A DNA stretch of 39,941 nucleotides from a virus, in the IMG/VR virus record IMGVR_UViG_3300033816_000049, positions 1 to 39,941 of that record, one strand, 5' to 3'. Positions 1-7,270 of the stretch are shown one piece after another; positions within the stretch are counted from its first letter, which is position 1; each line of letters opens with the position of its first letter. Made by a program: the position numbers and the translations under genes. Below the pieces are notes generated by a model that worked only from the letters and a program-made list of their open reading frames with translations, made no database searches and was not told the origin of the DNA.

Positions 1-1
1 G

Positions 2-85
2 TTTGTGTTTCGTCAGACATGGATAAGCCGCAGGCTTAATTACGCTGTCATCGTAATGGCGCGGCACGATTGTGTCAAAGCGTGA
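2..85 (+). CDS. possible 3' end of a rightward gene cut by the window edge
   Basis: A reading frame is open from the first bases of the window to a TGA at 83-85, overlapping the GTG start of the next gene by 14 nt, the sort of overlap seen elsewhere here. Only about 27 residues are visible and no family can be recognised. A second frame, ending at the TAA at 37-39, is an equally possible gene end. The stretch also holds two small inverted repeats (24-38 and 39-57), so it could be non-coding. Confidence 0.22.
   Translation, partial: FVFRQTWISRRLNYAVIVMARHDCVKA
24..57. repeat. two adjacent short inverted repeats
   Basis: TAAGCC-gca-GGCTTA (24-38) is a perfect 6-bp stem with a 3-nt loop. It is followed directly by ATTACG-ctgtcat-CGTAAT (39-57), another perfect 6-bp stem. 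There is no T-tract, so neither is a convincing intrinsic terminator. They lie just upstream of the gene at 72 and could be an operator, an RNA structure or chance. Confidence 0.35.
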
Positions 86-269
86 GTGGGACACCCCAGT
101 TCGTCAACCATGGAATCAACTGATCAAGCAATGCCTTGATGCAATTGATCGCCATGAGGAGCTGTACCGCAAAACTGATAATGGCTGGCACGCTGCCAAG
201 GCGCAAGACTTGCGGTGGTATATCTCTGAGCTAAAGACTTGGATCCACGCGCAGGAGCGTGTTGGGTAA
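72..269 (+). CDS. small phage protein of unknown function
   Basis: A 65-residue soluble protein with a GTG start. It is rich in Trp, His and charged residues (REWDTPVRQPW near the N-terminus, LKTWIHAQE near the C-terminus) and probably mostly helical. From memory it resembles small conserved proteins of cyanophages, but I know no function. It is the only complete rightward gene at this end. Its TAA (267-269) abuts the stop codon of the convergent gene at 270 with no base between. Confidence 0.6.
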   Translation: MSKREWDTPVRQPWNQLIKQCLDAIDRHEELYRKTDNGWHAAKAQDLRWYISELKTWIHAQERVG

Positions 270-431
270 TCACTTGCGCTTGGGTTTCTTGGCAGTCTTA
301 GCCGCAGCCTTAAATGCAGCAGCAGTAGGGCGACCTGCTTCACCCTTGCGTGCCATGCGCTCGTTGCTGCCAGCTTCAATGCGCTTGCGCTTGGCTGCGA
401 TGTTGGCGTAGAGGCCAGGTTTCTTAGCCAT
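270..431 (-). CDS. small basic phage protein, DUF6321-like
   Basis: A 53-residue, very Lys/Arg/Ala-rich protein beginning [18 protein letters not shown]. It carries the pattern GLYxNIxAKRKRIxAGSxERM...GxPTAxxFKxAAKTAKK, which I recognise as the small DUF6321-type family found beside phage head genes. Its function is unknown; the strong basic charge fits nucleic-acid contact. The start ATG (431-429) overlaps the TGA of the upstream gene by one base (TGATG), implying translational coupling. Confidence 0.7.
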   Translation of the reverse strand: MAKKPGLYANIAAKRKRIEAGSNERMARKGEAGRPTAAAFKAAAKTAKKPKRK

Positions 432-574
432 CACTTCTTACCCTTTGGCTTGCGTGACTTTCCGGCTTTTGACAGCGCGATTGCGATTGCTTGCTTTTGC
501 GGTTTGCCCGCCTTCATCTCCGCCTTGATGTTGGCTGAGATCACATCCTTTGATTTGCCTTTCTTCAACGGCAT
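431..574 (-). CDS. small basic phage protein (DUF6496-like)
   Basis: A 47-residue protein starting [16 protein letters not shown] and containing [22 protein letters not shown]. This pattern is common in small basic phage proteins near the structural genes (DUF6496-like). I chose the internal ATG at 574 because an AGGTGG Shine-Dalgarno sits just upstream and family resemblance starts exactly there; the frame is open upstream to 679. It lies almost entirely inside the 3' half of the gene at 438-746, in another frame of the same strand. Confidence 0.65.
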   Translation of the reverse strand: MPLKKGKSKDVISANIKAEMKAGKPQKQAIAIALSKAGKSRKPKGKK

Positions 575-746
575 GACGCCACCTGCTGGGTTCACCCAGT
601 TTAAGCAGGTCTGGCGATGCCCAAAACTGCGTGCCATCTTCGCGTTGGCATAGCACGGCATTAACCCACGCCTCACCAATCAACGCTTCTACCGGATCAC
701 TAATGATCAGGCCGTTGACAAAATGCCGAAGGTTAGGCAGGTCCAT
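438..746 (-). CDS. hypothetical phage protein overlapping its downstream neighbour
   Basis: A 102-residue frame starting 14 nt inside the end of the minor head gene. The first 57 or so residues look like ordinary folded protein ([29 protein letters not shown]). The remainder is low-complexity, rich in Gln, Gly, Lys and Arg, and is read from the same DNA that encodes the 47-residue protein at 431-574. The C-terminal part may be a read-on after loss of an earlier stop. No family recognised. Confidence 0.45.
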   Translation of the reverse strand: MDLPNLRHFVNGLIISDPVEALIGEAWVNAVLCQREDGTQFWASPDLLKLGEPSRWRHAVEERQIKGCDLSQHQGGDEGGQTAKASNRNRAVKSRKVTQAKG

Positions 747-1917
747 ATCGTTTGCGGAGCTGCTCTAAGGTTAACTCTGCGCCATCATCACGCACCAGCT
801 TGGCGATGGCATCACGTGGGCCGTATTTATCTGCAAGCCGGTTGAAGTATGCAACCTTGCCGGGACCTAACGCTTCAGCTTGCACACTGCGTGGCTGCTT
901 AGATAGCCATTCGCCATAGCTTTGGTTGATTGGCACTTGGCCATCTTTACTGGCGCGGGTTGCCGTGGTTGATGACGGCAAGATGTCTGGGTCAATGATT
1001 GGTACGGTTGTCGAGCGGCAGTTGAAATGCTGCGGCGGCGTTGGTCCCTTGCCGTATTCAAACTCTTTACCATCCAGAGCCCGGCAGATGGCGCTGGTTC
1101 GCGTGTCCAATGTGGCGATGTAGCGATACTTTTTAGTGATGTCTTGATTGGCCTCATACACCTGCTGGCTGGCGGTATTAGCTACTTGATTAATGCTGGT
1201 GCGAACTAGCGTGATGATTTGATTATCAGCAACGGCTGTCGCTTGCCCGCCTGCTGCTACCAGTTGACGGACGGTTTTAGCCTCCTCGCCAAATTGCAGG
1301 CTACCAATCAACCGCTTGGCAATATCTGGTGTTGGCTCACCAGTGAGCAAACCTTGCCGCACCACCTGCGAAAACCGCTCAGCCTGATCGACGGCAACAC
1401 CACGAAATGCCTTTGTGATGACCTCGCCATTGGGCAGCGTGATGGTTGCACCTTGCGCAGCAGTCAGGCTGAATGTCTGCGGTGCGCCTTGCACTGCTGC
1501 AAATAGGTCATCCGATAATGCCACCACATTAAGTTGCGTCGGGTCAGTGGTGACCACGCTCTGCGCAAACTGCGGGCTGATCTCAACGGTGCGTACCGCA
1601 TCACGACTACCGGCTGGCAATGCACGGCGCAACTGCTCGGTGACAAACTCCGACTGCAGCTCCGCTAATCCCTGCAGTTCCAATGCGGTCAGCTCAGTTG
1701 CATCACCAGCCCAAGTGCCAAGCGAGTCTTTCAGTTGCGCCAAAATGCCACGCAACCTAGCCGCCTTCACTGGTGCGGCTAGATCATCAATGGCCCGCAA
1801 TTGATTGACCGCATCAATAATGATGTCGTTATATGCATTGATAACACGTCGCGCCACGCTATTGCTATACCTGTTAAGGTCAATTGCATTGCGGTATAGC
1901 GACGCTGGTGTGCTCAT
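733..1917 (-). CDS. minor head protein, SPP1 gp7 / Mu F-like
   Basis: A 394-residue protein. Residues 238-308 show the Phage_Mu_F (SPP1 gp7) signature: RTSINQVANTAS, then TLDTRTSAICRALDG and PPQHFNCRSTTVPI, with C278, H297 and C300 matching the conserved Cys/His positions. Members associate with the portal and affect head morphogenesis or DNA ejection. It follows the portal and an 88-residue gene, the usual order. The ATG overlaps the upstream TGA by 4 nt (ATGA). The long N-terminal helical region (1-100) is typical. The C-terminal 85 residues have no recognised domain. Confidence 0.85.
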   Translation of the reverse strand: MSTPASLYRNAIDLNRYSNSVARRVINAYNDIIIDAVNQLRAIDDLAAPVKAARLRGILAQLKDSLGTWAGDATELTALELQGLAELQSEFVTEQLRRALPAGSRDAVRTVEISPQFAQSVVTTDPTQLNVVALSDDLFAAVQGAPQTFSLTAAQGATITLPNGEVITKAFRGVAVDQAERFSQVVRQGLLTGEPTPDIAKRLIGSLQFGEEAKTVRQLVAAGGQATAVADNQIITLVRTSINQVANTASQQVYEANQDITKKYRYIATLDTRTSAICRALDGKEFEYGKGPTPPQHFNCRSTTVPIIDPDILPSSTTATRASKDGQVPINQSYGEWLSKQPRSVQAEALGPGKVAYFNRLADKYGPRDAIAKLVRDDGAELTLEQLRKRYGPA

Positions 1918-2180
1918 TGGATGATGCCTAGATCCTTGGCGGCATACCCCGAGCGGATGCTTACATTAGCACCACGCTGCAATGCACTTGTAACAATTGC
2001 AGCAAATGCGTCATAACCATTCTGGCCATCTTCCATCAGCACCATTTCATCAATTTCATCCGGCTTGCCATCTACGTACCAGCTAACGCGGATGATCGCT
2101 AGGATCTCATCCGGCAGGTTGCTGACGTGATAATCAAGTTCCTGCTTCCTCGGCTTCCTCGGCCTCTTCGGTTCGATCAT
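1914..2180 (-). CDS. hypothetical protein between portal and minor head genes
   Basis: An 88-residue acidic protein starting MIEPKRPRKPRKQEL, with a basic N-terminal tail followed by a compact region (ILAIIRVSWYVDGKPDE, GYDAFAAIVTSALQRGANVSI). I chose the ATG at 2180, although the frame is open to 2285, because the longer N-terminus is an antisense-like read of the portal 3' end. It overlaps the portal gene by 47 nt and the minor head gene by 4 nt. No family recognised; position suggests a small head-related or connector accessory protein. Confidence 0.6.
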   Translation of the reverse strand: MIEPKRPRKPRKQELDYHVSNLPDEILAIIRVSWYVDGKPDEIDEMVLMEDGQNGYDAFAAIVTSALQRGANVSIRSGYAAKDLGIIQ

Positions 2181-3588
2181 CACTGCTAAGTCGATTAACC
2201 AACTGATCAGGTTGTCTAGCAGTTTGTACGTCCATGCCCGCATTAGCTGTGGCCTCCAGTTCTTCATCAACATCAAAGTCATCACCTAGCACCTCGCCAT
2301 CAGACAATTGCTGCAGCAGGGTTTCTTGGGTGATGGTCCCTGCAGTGTAAAGCTGCAGCAGGCTGTTGATCTCCTGCGGGTCCAGCCTGGTGCCCATAAA
2401 GTCGCGGTTGACATGACAGCTACCAGCAGCTTCGTTTTGACCGAGGTACTGCGCATGGAATTGCAGGCAGTTGTCGATCATGTCCTGCATGTTTTGCGCA
2501 ATCACCATCATGGTGCTGTCGCCTTGGCTGCGGTTAATGCGCTTGGCTTCGGCAGTTTCAGCCGTCAGCTTTTGGCCCAGTACCGCCGATAGGCCAAGTT
2601 CATTGATCTGCGCCGCAAGTTGCTCCAGCCGCTTGAACTGGTATTCGTAGCTGGTGCCGCCTGGTTCGATGTACTCAGCGCGGCCTTCAGCAGGAAATGC
2701 AATCGCCTCGCCGGGACCAGCGGATACTTCCTCAGCGCTACTGGGGAAGCCGTAAAACGCCAGCATCGGCACTGCCGAGATGTGCAGTTGATTGTCGAGG
2801 TCTGACTGAATCTGATAGGTTTTTAGGTTCAGCTCGGCAATATCCTCCAGCGGCGGCCTTGACTCCATAAAGCCAATGCGGTTGGAGTAGGCAATGCTGA
2901 ATGGAATCTCGCTCAGACTGGTGCGGCCCTCGTCAACAATTTGAAAGTCGCCCTTGTCGCCCTTTTGGTGGATCTGGTACTCACCAGGCGTCAACACCCG
3001 CACCTGCTGCACCACCTTCTCGCCATACAAGCCATCAGGCACGCTGGCCAGCTCTTGCAGCCTGAGCATGGTCAACTGCTGCTTGCCTTCCTTGGTTTCA
3101 GTGCGCCAACCAAGGATTTGGCGTGGCGTGTAGTTCACCCAATAGGGTCTACCCCCATCAGCCGGTGCATCCACCAATGTACCAATGTGGCCATAACGGA
3201 CCATCTTGCGCGCGGTTTCATACGTCCAAACATTGAGGTCATTGCCATTTAGGTCAACATCAAACAACTGCTCGGTAATGGTGTCGCTGGTATCAACCAA
3301 CCGCACCGGCTTGCGCGTCAACATGCCAGCTAGCAACCGCTCCAAACGCTGGTAGTACGGCGGGCATACGCTGCGTGCTAGACGGTTGTCGTAGGACTCG
3401 TCTAGCTCGCGCGGTTCCTGCGGCAGGTAACGGCGATGCTTTTGCCGCATCCCAAAAGTGCCCTGCAGCAAGTCTTCAATCAGAATCCAATGCGCCTCTT
3501 GCGCATACCATGCAGTATTGGGGTCCTGTACACGGGTGACCTTACGCTCAGCCGTAGGGCGGTCGTAGTAATTGAAACCCGTGTACAT
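2134..3588 (-). CDS. phage portal protein (DUF4055-like)
   Basis: A 484-residue protein with the layout of DUF4055-type portals. There is an early RYLPQEPRELDESYDNRL region, then YYQRLERLLAGMLTRKP, a central barrel region with WVNYTPRQILGW, and a late ISAVPMLAFYGF and AAQINELGLSAVLG helix region. The C-terminus is very acidic (EEAEEAEEAGT). Portals form the dodecameric ring through which the terminase pumps DNA and to which the connector binds. It sits downstream of the terminase, separated by the cyAbrB gene, and upstream of the gp7-like minor head gene, as expected. Confidence 0.85.
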   Translation of the reverse strand: MYTGFNYYDRPTAERKVTRVQDPNTAWYAQEAHWILIEDLLQGTFGMRQKHRRYLPQEPRELDESYDNRLARSVCPPYYQRLERLLAGMLTRKPVRLVDTSDTITEQLFDVDLNGNDLNVWTYETARKMVRYGHIGTLVDAPADGGRPYWVNYTPRQILGWRTETKEGKQQLTMLRLQELASVPDGLYGEKVVQQVRVLTPGEYQIHQKGDKGDFQIVDEGRTSLSEIPFSIAYSNRIGFMESRPPLEDIAELNLKTYQIQSDLDNQLHISAVPMLAFYGFPSSAEEVSAGPGEAIAFPAEGRAEYIEPGGTSYEYQFKRLEQLAAQINELGLSAVLGQKLTAETAEAKRINRSQGDSTMMVIAQNMQDMIDNCLQFHAQYLGQNEAAGSCHVNRDFMGTRLDPQEINSLLQLYTAGTITQETLLQQLSDGEVLGDDFDVDEELEATANAGMDVQTARQPDQLVNRLSSDDRTEEAEEAEEAGT

Positions 3589-3605
3589 GTGACCCCGTTA
3601 CCGCA

Positions 3606-3923
3606 TCAAGCTGCAGTCAGTGTAACGCTATTGCGGTTTACCTTGATCTCAAAGCCATCACCAGGCTTGAAGCCCATCTCGTCAAGGTAGGCACTGCCAA
3701 CCATCAGGTTGCCGTTGAATTGCACCTTGGTCTTGTAGCTGAGTTTACGACCCGGCTTCTTGGGTGTAGTCAGCTTGAGGCCTTTGGCTTCCAGCAGCGC
3801 TTCGTAGAACTGAGTAAAGCACAGCTTGTCAGCCTTGACGTAACCGCAAGCGCGGACAATATCAGACTTATTGCAGTCGCCAAGCTCCTTGACTTTGGCG
3901 AGCAGGTCAGCACCAGTGAGCAT
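3606..3923 (-). CDS. cyAbrB-type transcriptional regulator
   Basis: A 105-residue protein that closely matches the cyanobacteria-specific AbrB-like family (PF14250). It starts MLTGADLLAKVKELGDCNKS, continues with VRACGY and FYEALLEAKGLKL, and ends in an AbrB swapped-hairpin part, KLSYKTKVQFNGNLMVG and GFKPGDGFEIKV. Host members are about 120-140 residues; this one lacks most of the central linker and the C-terminal tail. cyAbrBs are global DNA-binding regulators of carbon/nitrogen and redox genes. Here it lies between the large terminase and portal genes, with 24 and 17 nt gaps, so it should be made with the late morphogenesis proteins. Confidence 0.88.
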   Translation of the reverse strand: MLTGADLLAKVKELGDCNKSDIVRACGYVKADKLCFTQFYEALLEAKGLKLTTPKKPGRKLSYKTKVQFNGNLMVGSAYLDEMGFKPGDGFEIKVNRNSVTLTAA

Positions 3924-3947
3924 TTGAATAGTAAATGGTGGGCGGGT

Positions 3948-5297
3948 TTAATATAGCCTAATGCCAGTCCCACGTCCAGCACCTGCATGGAGTGGGTTGA
4001 ACTCACGCCAGATCACGTAACCAAGCGCGTCATTCATGTGGTCGTAACCGGCATCCTTATCGGGGTCGCCTTTCTCGTTGTAACTCTGCAGCTCTAGGCA
4101 CTCGATCACTTTGCGACAACCTGCGGCAATGGTGAGTCTGACCTGACCTTTGCCATTTTCCAGCAAAGCCTGAACAGCGGCCACCCGATCACGAACGGGA
4201 GGATTGCTGCGTGTTGATTGGTTGCTGAAGCCATAGGACTCCAGGATCTGAATGTCGGTCTGACTTGCGTTGGTGCTGCGGTTGCCGCCGCTGGCGTCCG
4301 GGTAGATGTACACCTGCCGCTGCGGGTAACGCCGTTGGATCTTCTGCGCCAATGCGTCGGTGTCATGGGCGCCACTGATCTCATCAATGACTAACAAGGT
4401 GCTGCCCTGCCGGATGGCGATAACGGCGGACATGTTGCCAACGTTAAAGTCAACGCCAACCCTCAGCGGTTCACGGCTGGTGTCTGGCGGGTTGGTCGTG
4501 ATGTGCTTGCTGCGGTCAAAGCGGTCATAGACCTGACCAGTGGTGAGGTTGACAAACTCGCCGTCGAGATATGCACGCAGCAACTGCGGGTCATAGTTGG
4601 CCTGCAGTCGCTCAATGAAATCCGGAGGCAGGTGGGGGTTGTCTGCCGTGCGCATCTTGATGAGCTTGCGGTCAGTGCGCTGCTGGGCGTCATCACTGCC
4701 GAAGGTATTCCACATCCACCTGAAACCCTCGGGTGTGGATGCTGCGGCAAACTGCCGGACATTGCCTGAACGCAAGCGGCCAAGGATTTTGGGAAATGCT
4801 TTATTGGCGATGTTGGGCGTCACCGTGTCGATCTCGTCGGCCAGCACCCATGCAAGGTTCAAACCAATGATGCGTGACCAGTTCTCAAAACTGCGGCACA
4901 GGATCTTGGTGTCGCCGCCTGGCAGGTGCAGCGTGTACTCCGGCAGCGGTGATGCGCGGAATGTGTACGGAATGTCGTATGCCTCTAGGAAGTCATCAAA
5001 GTCGTTCTGCCAAATATCGCGGATCAATGGGCCAGTAGGCTCCATCACGGCGCCGATAAAGCCCTGATTGGCTGCAGCCAGCATCACCGCTTTGGCGCAC
5101 AATGCCCGTGTTTTGCCAGCGCCGTAGCCAGCCGAGATGCCGATGATCTGCGTGGTGGCATCATCCACAAATGCAAGCTGCCCGGGATGCAGGTCGCTGC
5201 GGATGCTTGTTACCAGCTCATCCATGGATGCCGCTGTTGGCATCTCCATGAAGCTAAGCAGCGGCGCATCTTCGCAGATGCCTGCGACGAGGCTCAC
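3948..5297 (-). CDS. terminase large subunit
   Basis: A 449-residue packaging motor. ATPase domain: Walker A GYGAGKT (57-63), Walker B VLADE (151-155), coupling motif STP (187-189). RNase H-like nuclease domain: D283 in VGVDFNVG, D334 in YPDASG, and D419/D423 in DHMNDALGY. It hydrolyses ATP to drive DNA into the prohead and cuts concatemers. The GTG start at 5297 forms a GTGA overlap with the small-subunit TGA, implying coupling. Length and motif spacing are normal for siphovirus terminases of the Terminase_6/Terminase_3 type. Confidence 0.93.
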   Translation of the reverse strand: MSLVAGICEDAPLLSFMEMPTAASMDELVTSIRSDLHPGQLAFVDDATTQIIGISAGYGAGKTRALCAKAVMLAAANQGFIGAVMEPTGPLIRDIWQNDFDDFLEAYDIPYTFRASPLPEYTLHLPGGDTKILCRSFENWSRIIGLNLAWVLADEIDTVTPNIANKAFPKILGRLRSGNVRQFAAASTPEGFRWMWNTFGSDDAQQRTDRKLIKMRTADNPHLPPDFIERLQANYDPQLLRAYLDGEFVNLTTGQVYDRFDRSKHITTNPPDTSREPLRVGVDFNVGNMSAVIAIRQGSTLLVIDEISGAHDTDALAQKIQRRYPQRQVYIYPDASGGNRSTNASQTDIQILESYGFSNQSTRSNPPVRDRVAAVQALLENGKGQVRLTIAAGCRKVIECLELQSYNEKGDPDKDAGYDHMNDALGYVIWREFNPLHAGAGRGTGIRLY

Positions 5298-5617
5298 GAC
5301 ATCTCAAATCGCAGCAACCGCGCTTGCTTTTCAAGCGCCATCAACGCGGTTCCAAGTTGGTCTTTATCTGATGCGCGGCGCTCGTATTCTTGGGCTCGGG
5401 CTAACGCAGCTTCAAGCCACTGCGGACGCGCAAGCTCAGCATCAAGTGCTAGCAGCTTGCGCGCTTCAGCTAGGTAATCACGAACTTGGCGTTCAGTAAT
5501 ACCCCACTTTTCGGAACCGTACTGAACGATTTGATTATGGCTGTATGCGCGCAGAAGCAATCCGTAAACCTCGTTTACGCGGTTCTGGATTTCATCTTTG
5601 GAGCTTTTGCGCGCCAT
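5294..5617 (-). CDS. terminase small subunit
   Basis: A 107-residue helical protein. Residues 9-55 form a helix-turn-helix region (NRVNEVYGLLLRAYSHNQIV, then WGITERQVRDYLAEARKLL), followed by an Arg/Gln/Glu-rich helical tail. Small terminases recognise the packaging site and load the large subunit. The assignment rests on the HTH, the size and the direct overlap with the large subunit. It starts 4 nt after the sliding-clamp stop, so clamp and packaging genes appear co-transcribed. Confidence 0.8.
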   Translation of the reverse strand: MARKSSKDEIQNRVNEVYGLLLRAYSHNQIVQYGSEKWGITERQVRDYLAEARKLLALDAELARPQWLEAALARAQEYERRASDKDQLGTALMALEKQARLLRFEMS

Positions 5618-5621
5618 TGAA

Positions 5622-6662
5622 TCAGTTACGAATTTGCACAGGCATTATCAGGTAAGTCTGATCTGATGCATTAGATGGCGTCAAGACTACAGGAGTCGCT
5701 GGGCCATTTGCTGACAGTGTAACGGATTCTGCAGAGCGAAATGCCTTGAGGCCGTCTAGGAGGTAGTGGACATTGAATGCCCAGGCGCCAGATGCGGTGC
5801 CGGTGTAGGTGATGAGTTCTTTGCCATTGCTGGCATCAGCTTCAGCGGTGATGGTAAGGCTGCCGGGTGTGGCGGTGAGTTTAACGACGGAGTTATGCGC
5901 CTCGGCAATGAGCGCGACGCGCTCTAGGCAGCGCGCGAAACGGTGACGGTCCAGAATGATGACGTGCTCAAAGGTGGTGGGGATGAGCTTTGCCACGTCG
6001 GGGTATGAGCCGTCAAGGATGCGGCTGTAGATGGTGATGCCATCGCCGGCATCGATGACCGCTTGACCATTGGCGGCTGCGATGCCCACGGTGCGGTCTT
6101 GCAGCAGCTTCATGGTGCTGGCAGGCAGGGTGAGGTTAACGCCATCGGGCAGGTCCACTGCAAGGCGGATAAGGCGATGACCGTCGGTGGCCTCCATGTA
6201 GCCGTTGGCGAGGTGAATGCCCTGTAACACCTGCTTGGATGCGTCGGTGCTGGCCGCCATGAGACAGGCGCGCACGCCAGCAGTGATGTCCAAGTCAGCG
6301 CTAGGAGCCTCTACAGCAGGCATTGCCGGGTAATCGGCTGCATCACACGCGGGAAGGCCATAGGACGCCCCAGAGGCGCTCACAGCGCCGTCTGCGATGG
6401 TCACAGGCTCGCCATCGTCCATGCGGCTTACAAGGCCAGCTAGGAGCCGATACGGCAATGCCACGGATCCAGCGGTATCGACGGCGGCTGTGATGGTGAC
6501 GGTGATGCCGAGGTCAAGGTTGAAGCCGGTGATGGTGGCGGTACCACGGGCAGCGGTGATGAGGCAGCAGTCGAGGATCGGATGCGAGCTGCGGATACCA
6601 ACGGCTGGTGCGATGGTCCGTAGCGCGTGGTCAAGGTCAACCTGCGAGGTGATGAGCTTCAT
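5622..6662 (-). CDS. dnaN: DNA polymerase III beta subunit-like sliding clamp
   Basis: A 346-residue protein with the three-domain bacterial clamp pattern. N-terminal MKLITSQVDLDHALRTI is followed by TGFNLDLGITVTI, central EATDGHRLIRLAVDLPDG (a DnaN hallmark), then SRILDGSYPDVAKLIP, and a C-terminal YLIMPVQIRN matching the final strand of DnaN. E. coli DnaN is 366 residues, so this is near full length. The clamp encircles DNA and tethers polymerases. I chose the ATG at 6662 because similarity begins there; the frame is open to 6737. It sits between the primase region and the terminases. Confidence 0.88.
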   Translation of the reverse strand: MKLITSQVDLDHALRTIAPAVGIRSSHPILDCCLITAARGTATITGFNLDLGITVTITAAVDTAGSVALPYRLLAGLVSRMDDGEPVTIADGAVSASGASYGLPACDAADYPAMPAVEAPSADLDITAGVRACLMAASTDASKQVLQGIHLANGYMEATDGHRLIRLAVDLPDGVNLTLPASTMKLLQDRTVGIAAANGQAVIDAGDGITIYSRILDGSYPDVAKLIPTTFEHVIILDRHRFARCLERVALIAEAHNSVVKLTATPGSLTITAEADASNGKELITYTGTASGAWAFNVHYLLDGLKAFRSAESVTLSANGPATPVVLTPSNASDQTYLIMPVQIRN

Positions 6663-6855
6663 GGAGTGCGGCGATGATGTTGTTGTAATCGTCTTCAAAG
6701 CTGGCGACGAGTTCCACGGGGATGGGCACGCCGTCATCTTGTGCGTTGTCGCGGATGGCGGCGGCGTATGCCAGCGCTTGCGTCATGCAGTCATGGAGTC
6801 GGTTGATCACCGGCGACTGCTTGGCGGGAATGTTGATCAAGTTTGGTGATGACAT
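6637..6855 (-). CDS. small acidic hypothetical protein upstream of the clamp
   Basis: A 72-residue protein ending DDYNNIIAALHEAHHLAG, helical, with an acidic middle (RDNAQDDGVPIPVEL). It overlaps the clamp gene by 26 nt and the upstream ribbon-helix-helix gene by 65 nt. Later starts at GTG 6810 or ATG 6786 would reduce or remove the upstream overlap; no strong Shine-Dalgarno decides between them. No family recognised. Confidence 0.5.
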   Translation of the reverse strand: MSSPNLINIPAKQSPVINRLHDCMTQALAYAAAIRDNAQDDGVPIPVELVASFEDDYNNIIAALHEAHHLAG

Positions 6856-7075
6856 AAGCGACGAGATATTCCACCTGAAGGCGAGGCAGGTCACCGCGGG
6901 TAGCGGCAACAGCATCAGCCACCAGCGCATGGTAATCCACCGTGGTCAACCGTGCAACAGGGAGGCTTAACGCTCTGTCACGGATGAGCTGCGCTCTGGT
7001 GGTGCCAGCGGTGGCCACCTGCTGGTCCAAGGCGGCGATGTCTGAGGGCTGAAAACGGACTTTGATCTCTTGCAT
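6791..7075 (-). CDS. ribbon-helix-helix DNA-binding protein
   Basis: A 94-residue protein. The N-terminal 45 residues match a ribbon-helix-helix fold: strand MQEIKVRF, then PSDIAALDQQVATAG and TRAQLIRDRAL as the two helices. The rest is helical and of unknown role. RHH dimers bind short repeated operators, often their own. The gene is the first after an intergenic stretch (7076-7270) with five copies of a 10-mer, an obvious candidate target. No clear Shine-Dalgarno is seen before its ATG. Confidence 0.65.
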   Translation of the reverse strand: MQEIKVRFQPSDIAALDQQVATAGTTRAQLIRDRALSLPVARLTTVDYHALVADAVAATRGDLPRLQVEYLVAYVITKLDQHSRQAVAGDQPTP

Positions 7076-7151
7076 GGGGGGTTTTGAGGTTGGACGGGGT
7101 TAGACGGCTTGGTATGACTGGCTTTGTCCGACCGTCTAACCAACCTAACCT

Positions 7152-7195
7152 CTTATATAAAGTAAGTAAATAGAGGGGGAGGGGAGGGTACGGGG
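7152..7195 (+). other. AT-rich tract followed by a G-quadruplex motif
   Basis: Bases 7152-7172 are almost purely A/T (CTTATATAAAGTAAG and onward) in an otherwise GC-rich genome. They are followed at 7175-7195 by GGGGG-A-GGGG-A-GGG-TAC-GGGG, four G-runs with loops of 1, 1 and 3 nt, a very favourable quadruplex arrangement. On the reverse strand the AT tract contains TATATAA, a possible -10 element for the leftward gene at 7075, but no -35 is visible. The decamer repeats flank the tract on both sides. Confidence 0.6.
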
Positions 7196-7242
7196 TAACT
7201 CTGTAAGGGAGGTGGGTCAGTCCGGAGGTTAGGCGGCTGAGA

Positions 7243-7256
7243 TGCGCTGCAGCGCA
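7243..7256. repeat. perfect 14-bp palindrome
   Basis: TGCGCTGCAGCGCA is a perfect palindrome lying between the last two decamer copies, just downstream of the primase-helicase stop. No T-tract follows on the reverse strand, so it is not a classic terminator. A dimeric DNA-binding protein site is possible. Confidence 0.5.
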
Positions 7257-7270
7257 AGGCGTCTGGCCGT

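Noticed and set aside
116-379. Leftward 87-codon frame across the first genes
   Set aside because: Antisense to the 65-residue gene and overlapping the recognised DUF6321-like frame; its composition (Ser/Arg/Cys-rich, no pattern) is that of a shadow.
2134-2285. Longer start (2285) for the 88-residue gene
   Set aside because: The added N-terminus is read out of frame from the portal 3' end and shows no protein-like pattern; ATG 2180 preferred.
4597-5067. Rightward 156-codon frame opposite the terminase
   Set aside because: Antisense to the Walker A to Walker B region of the large terminase; no independent support.
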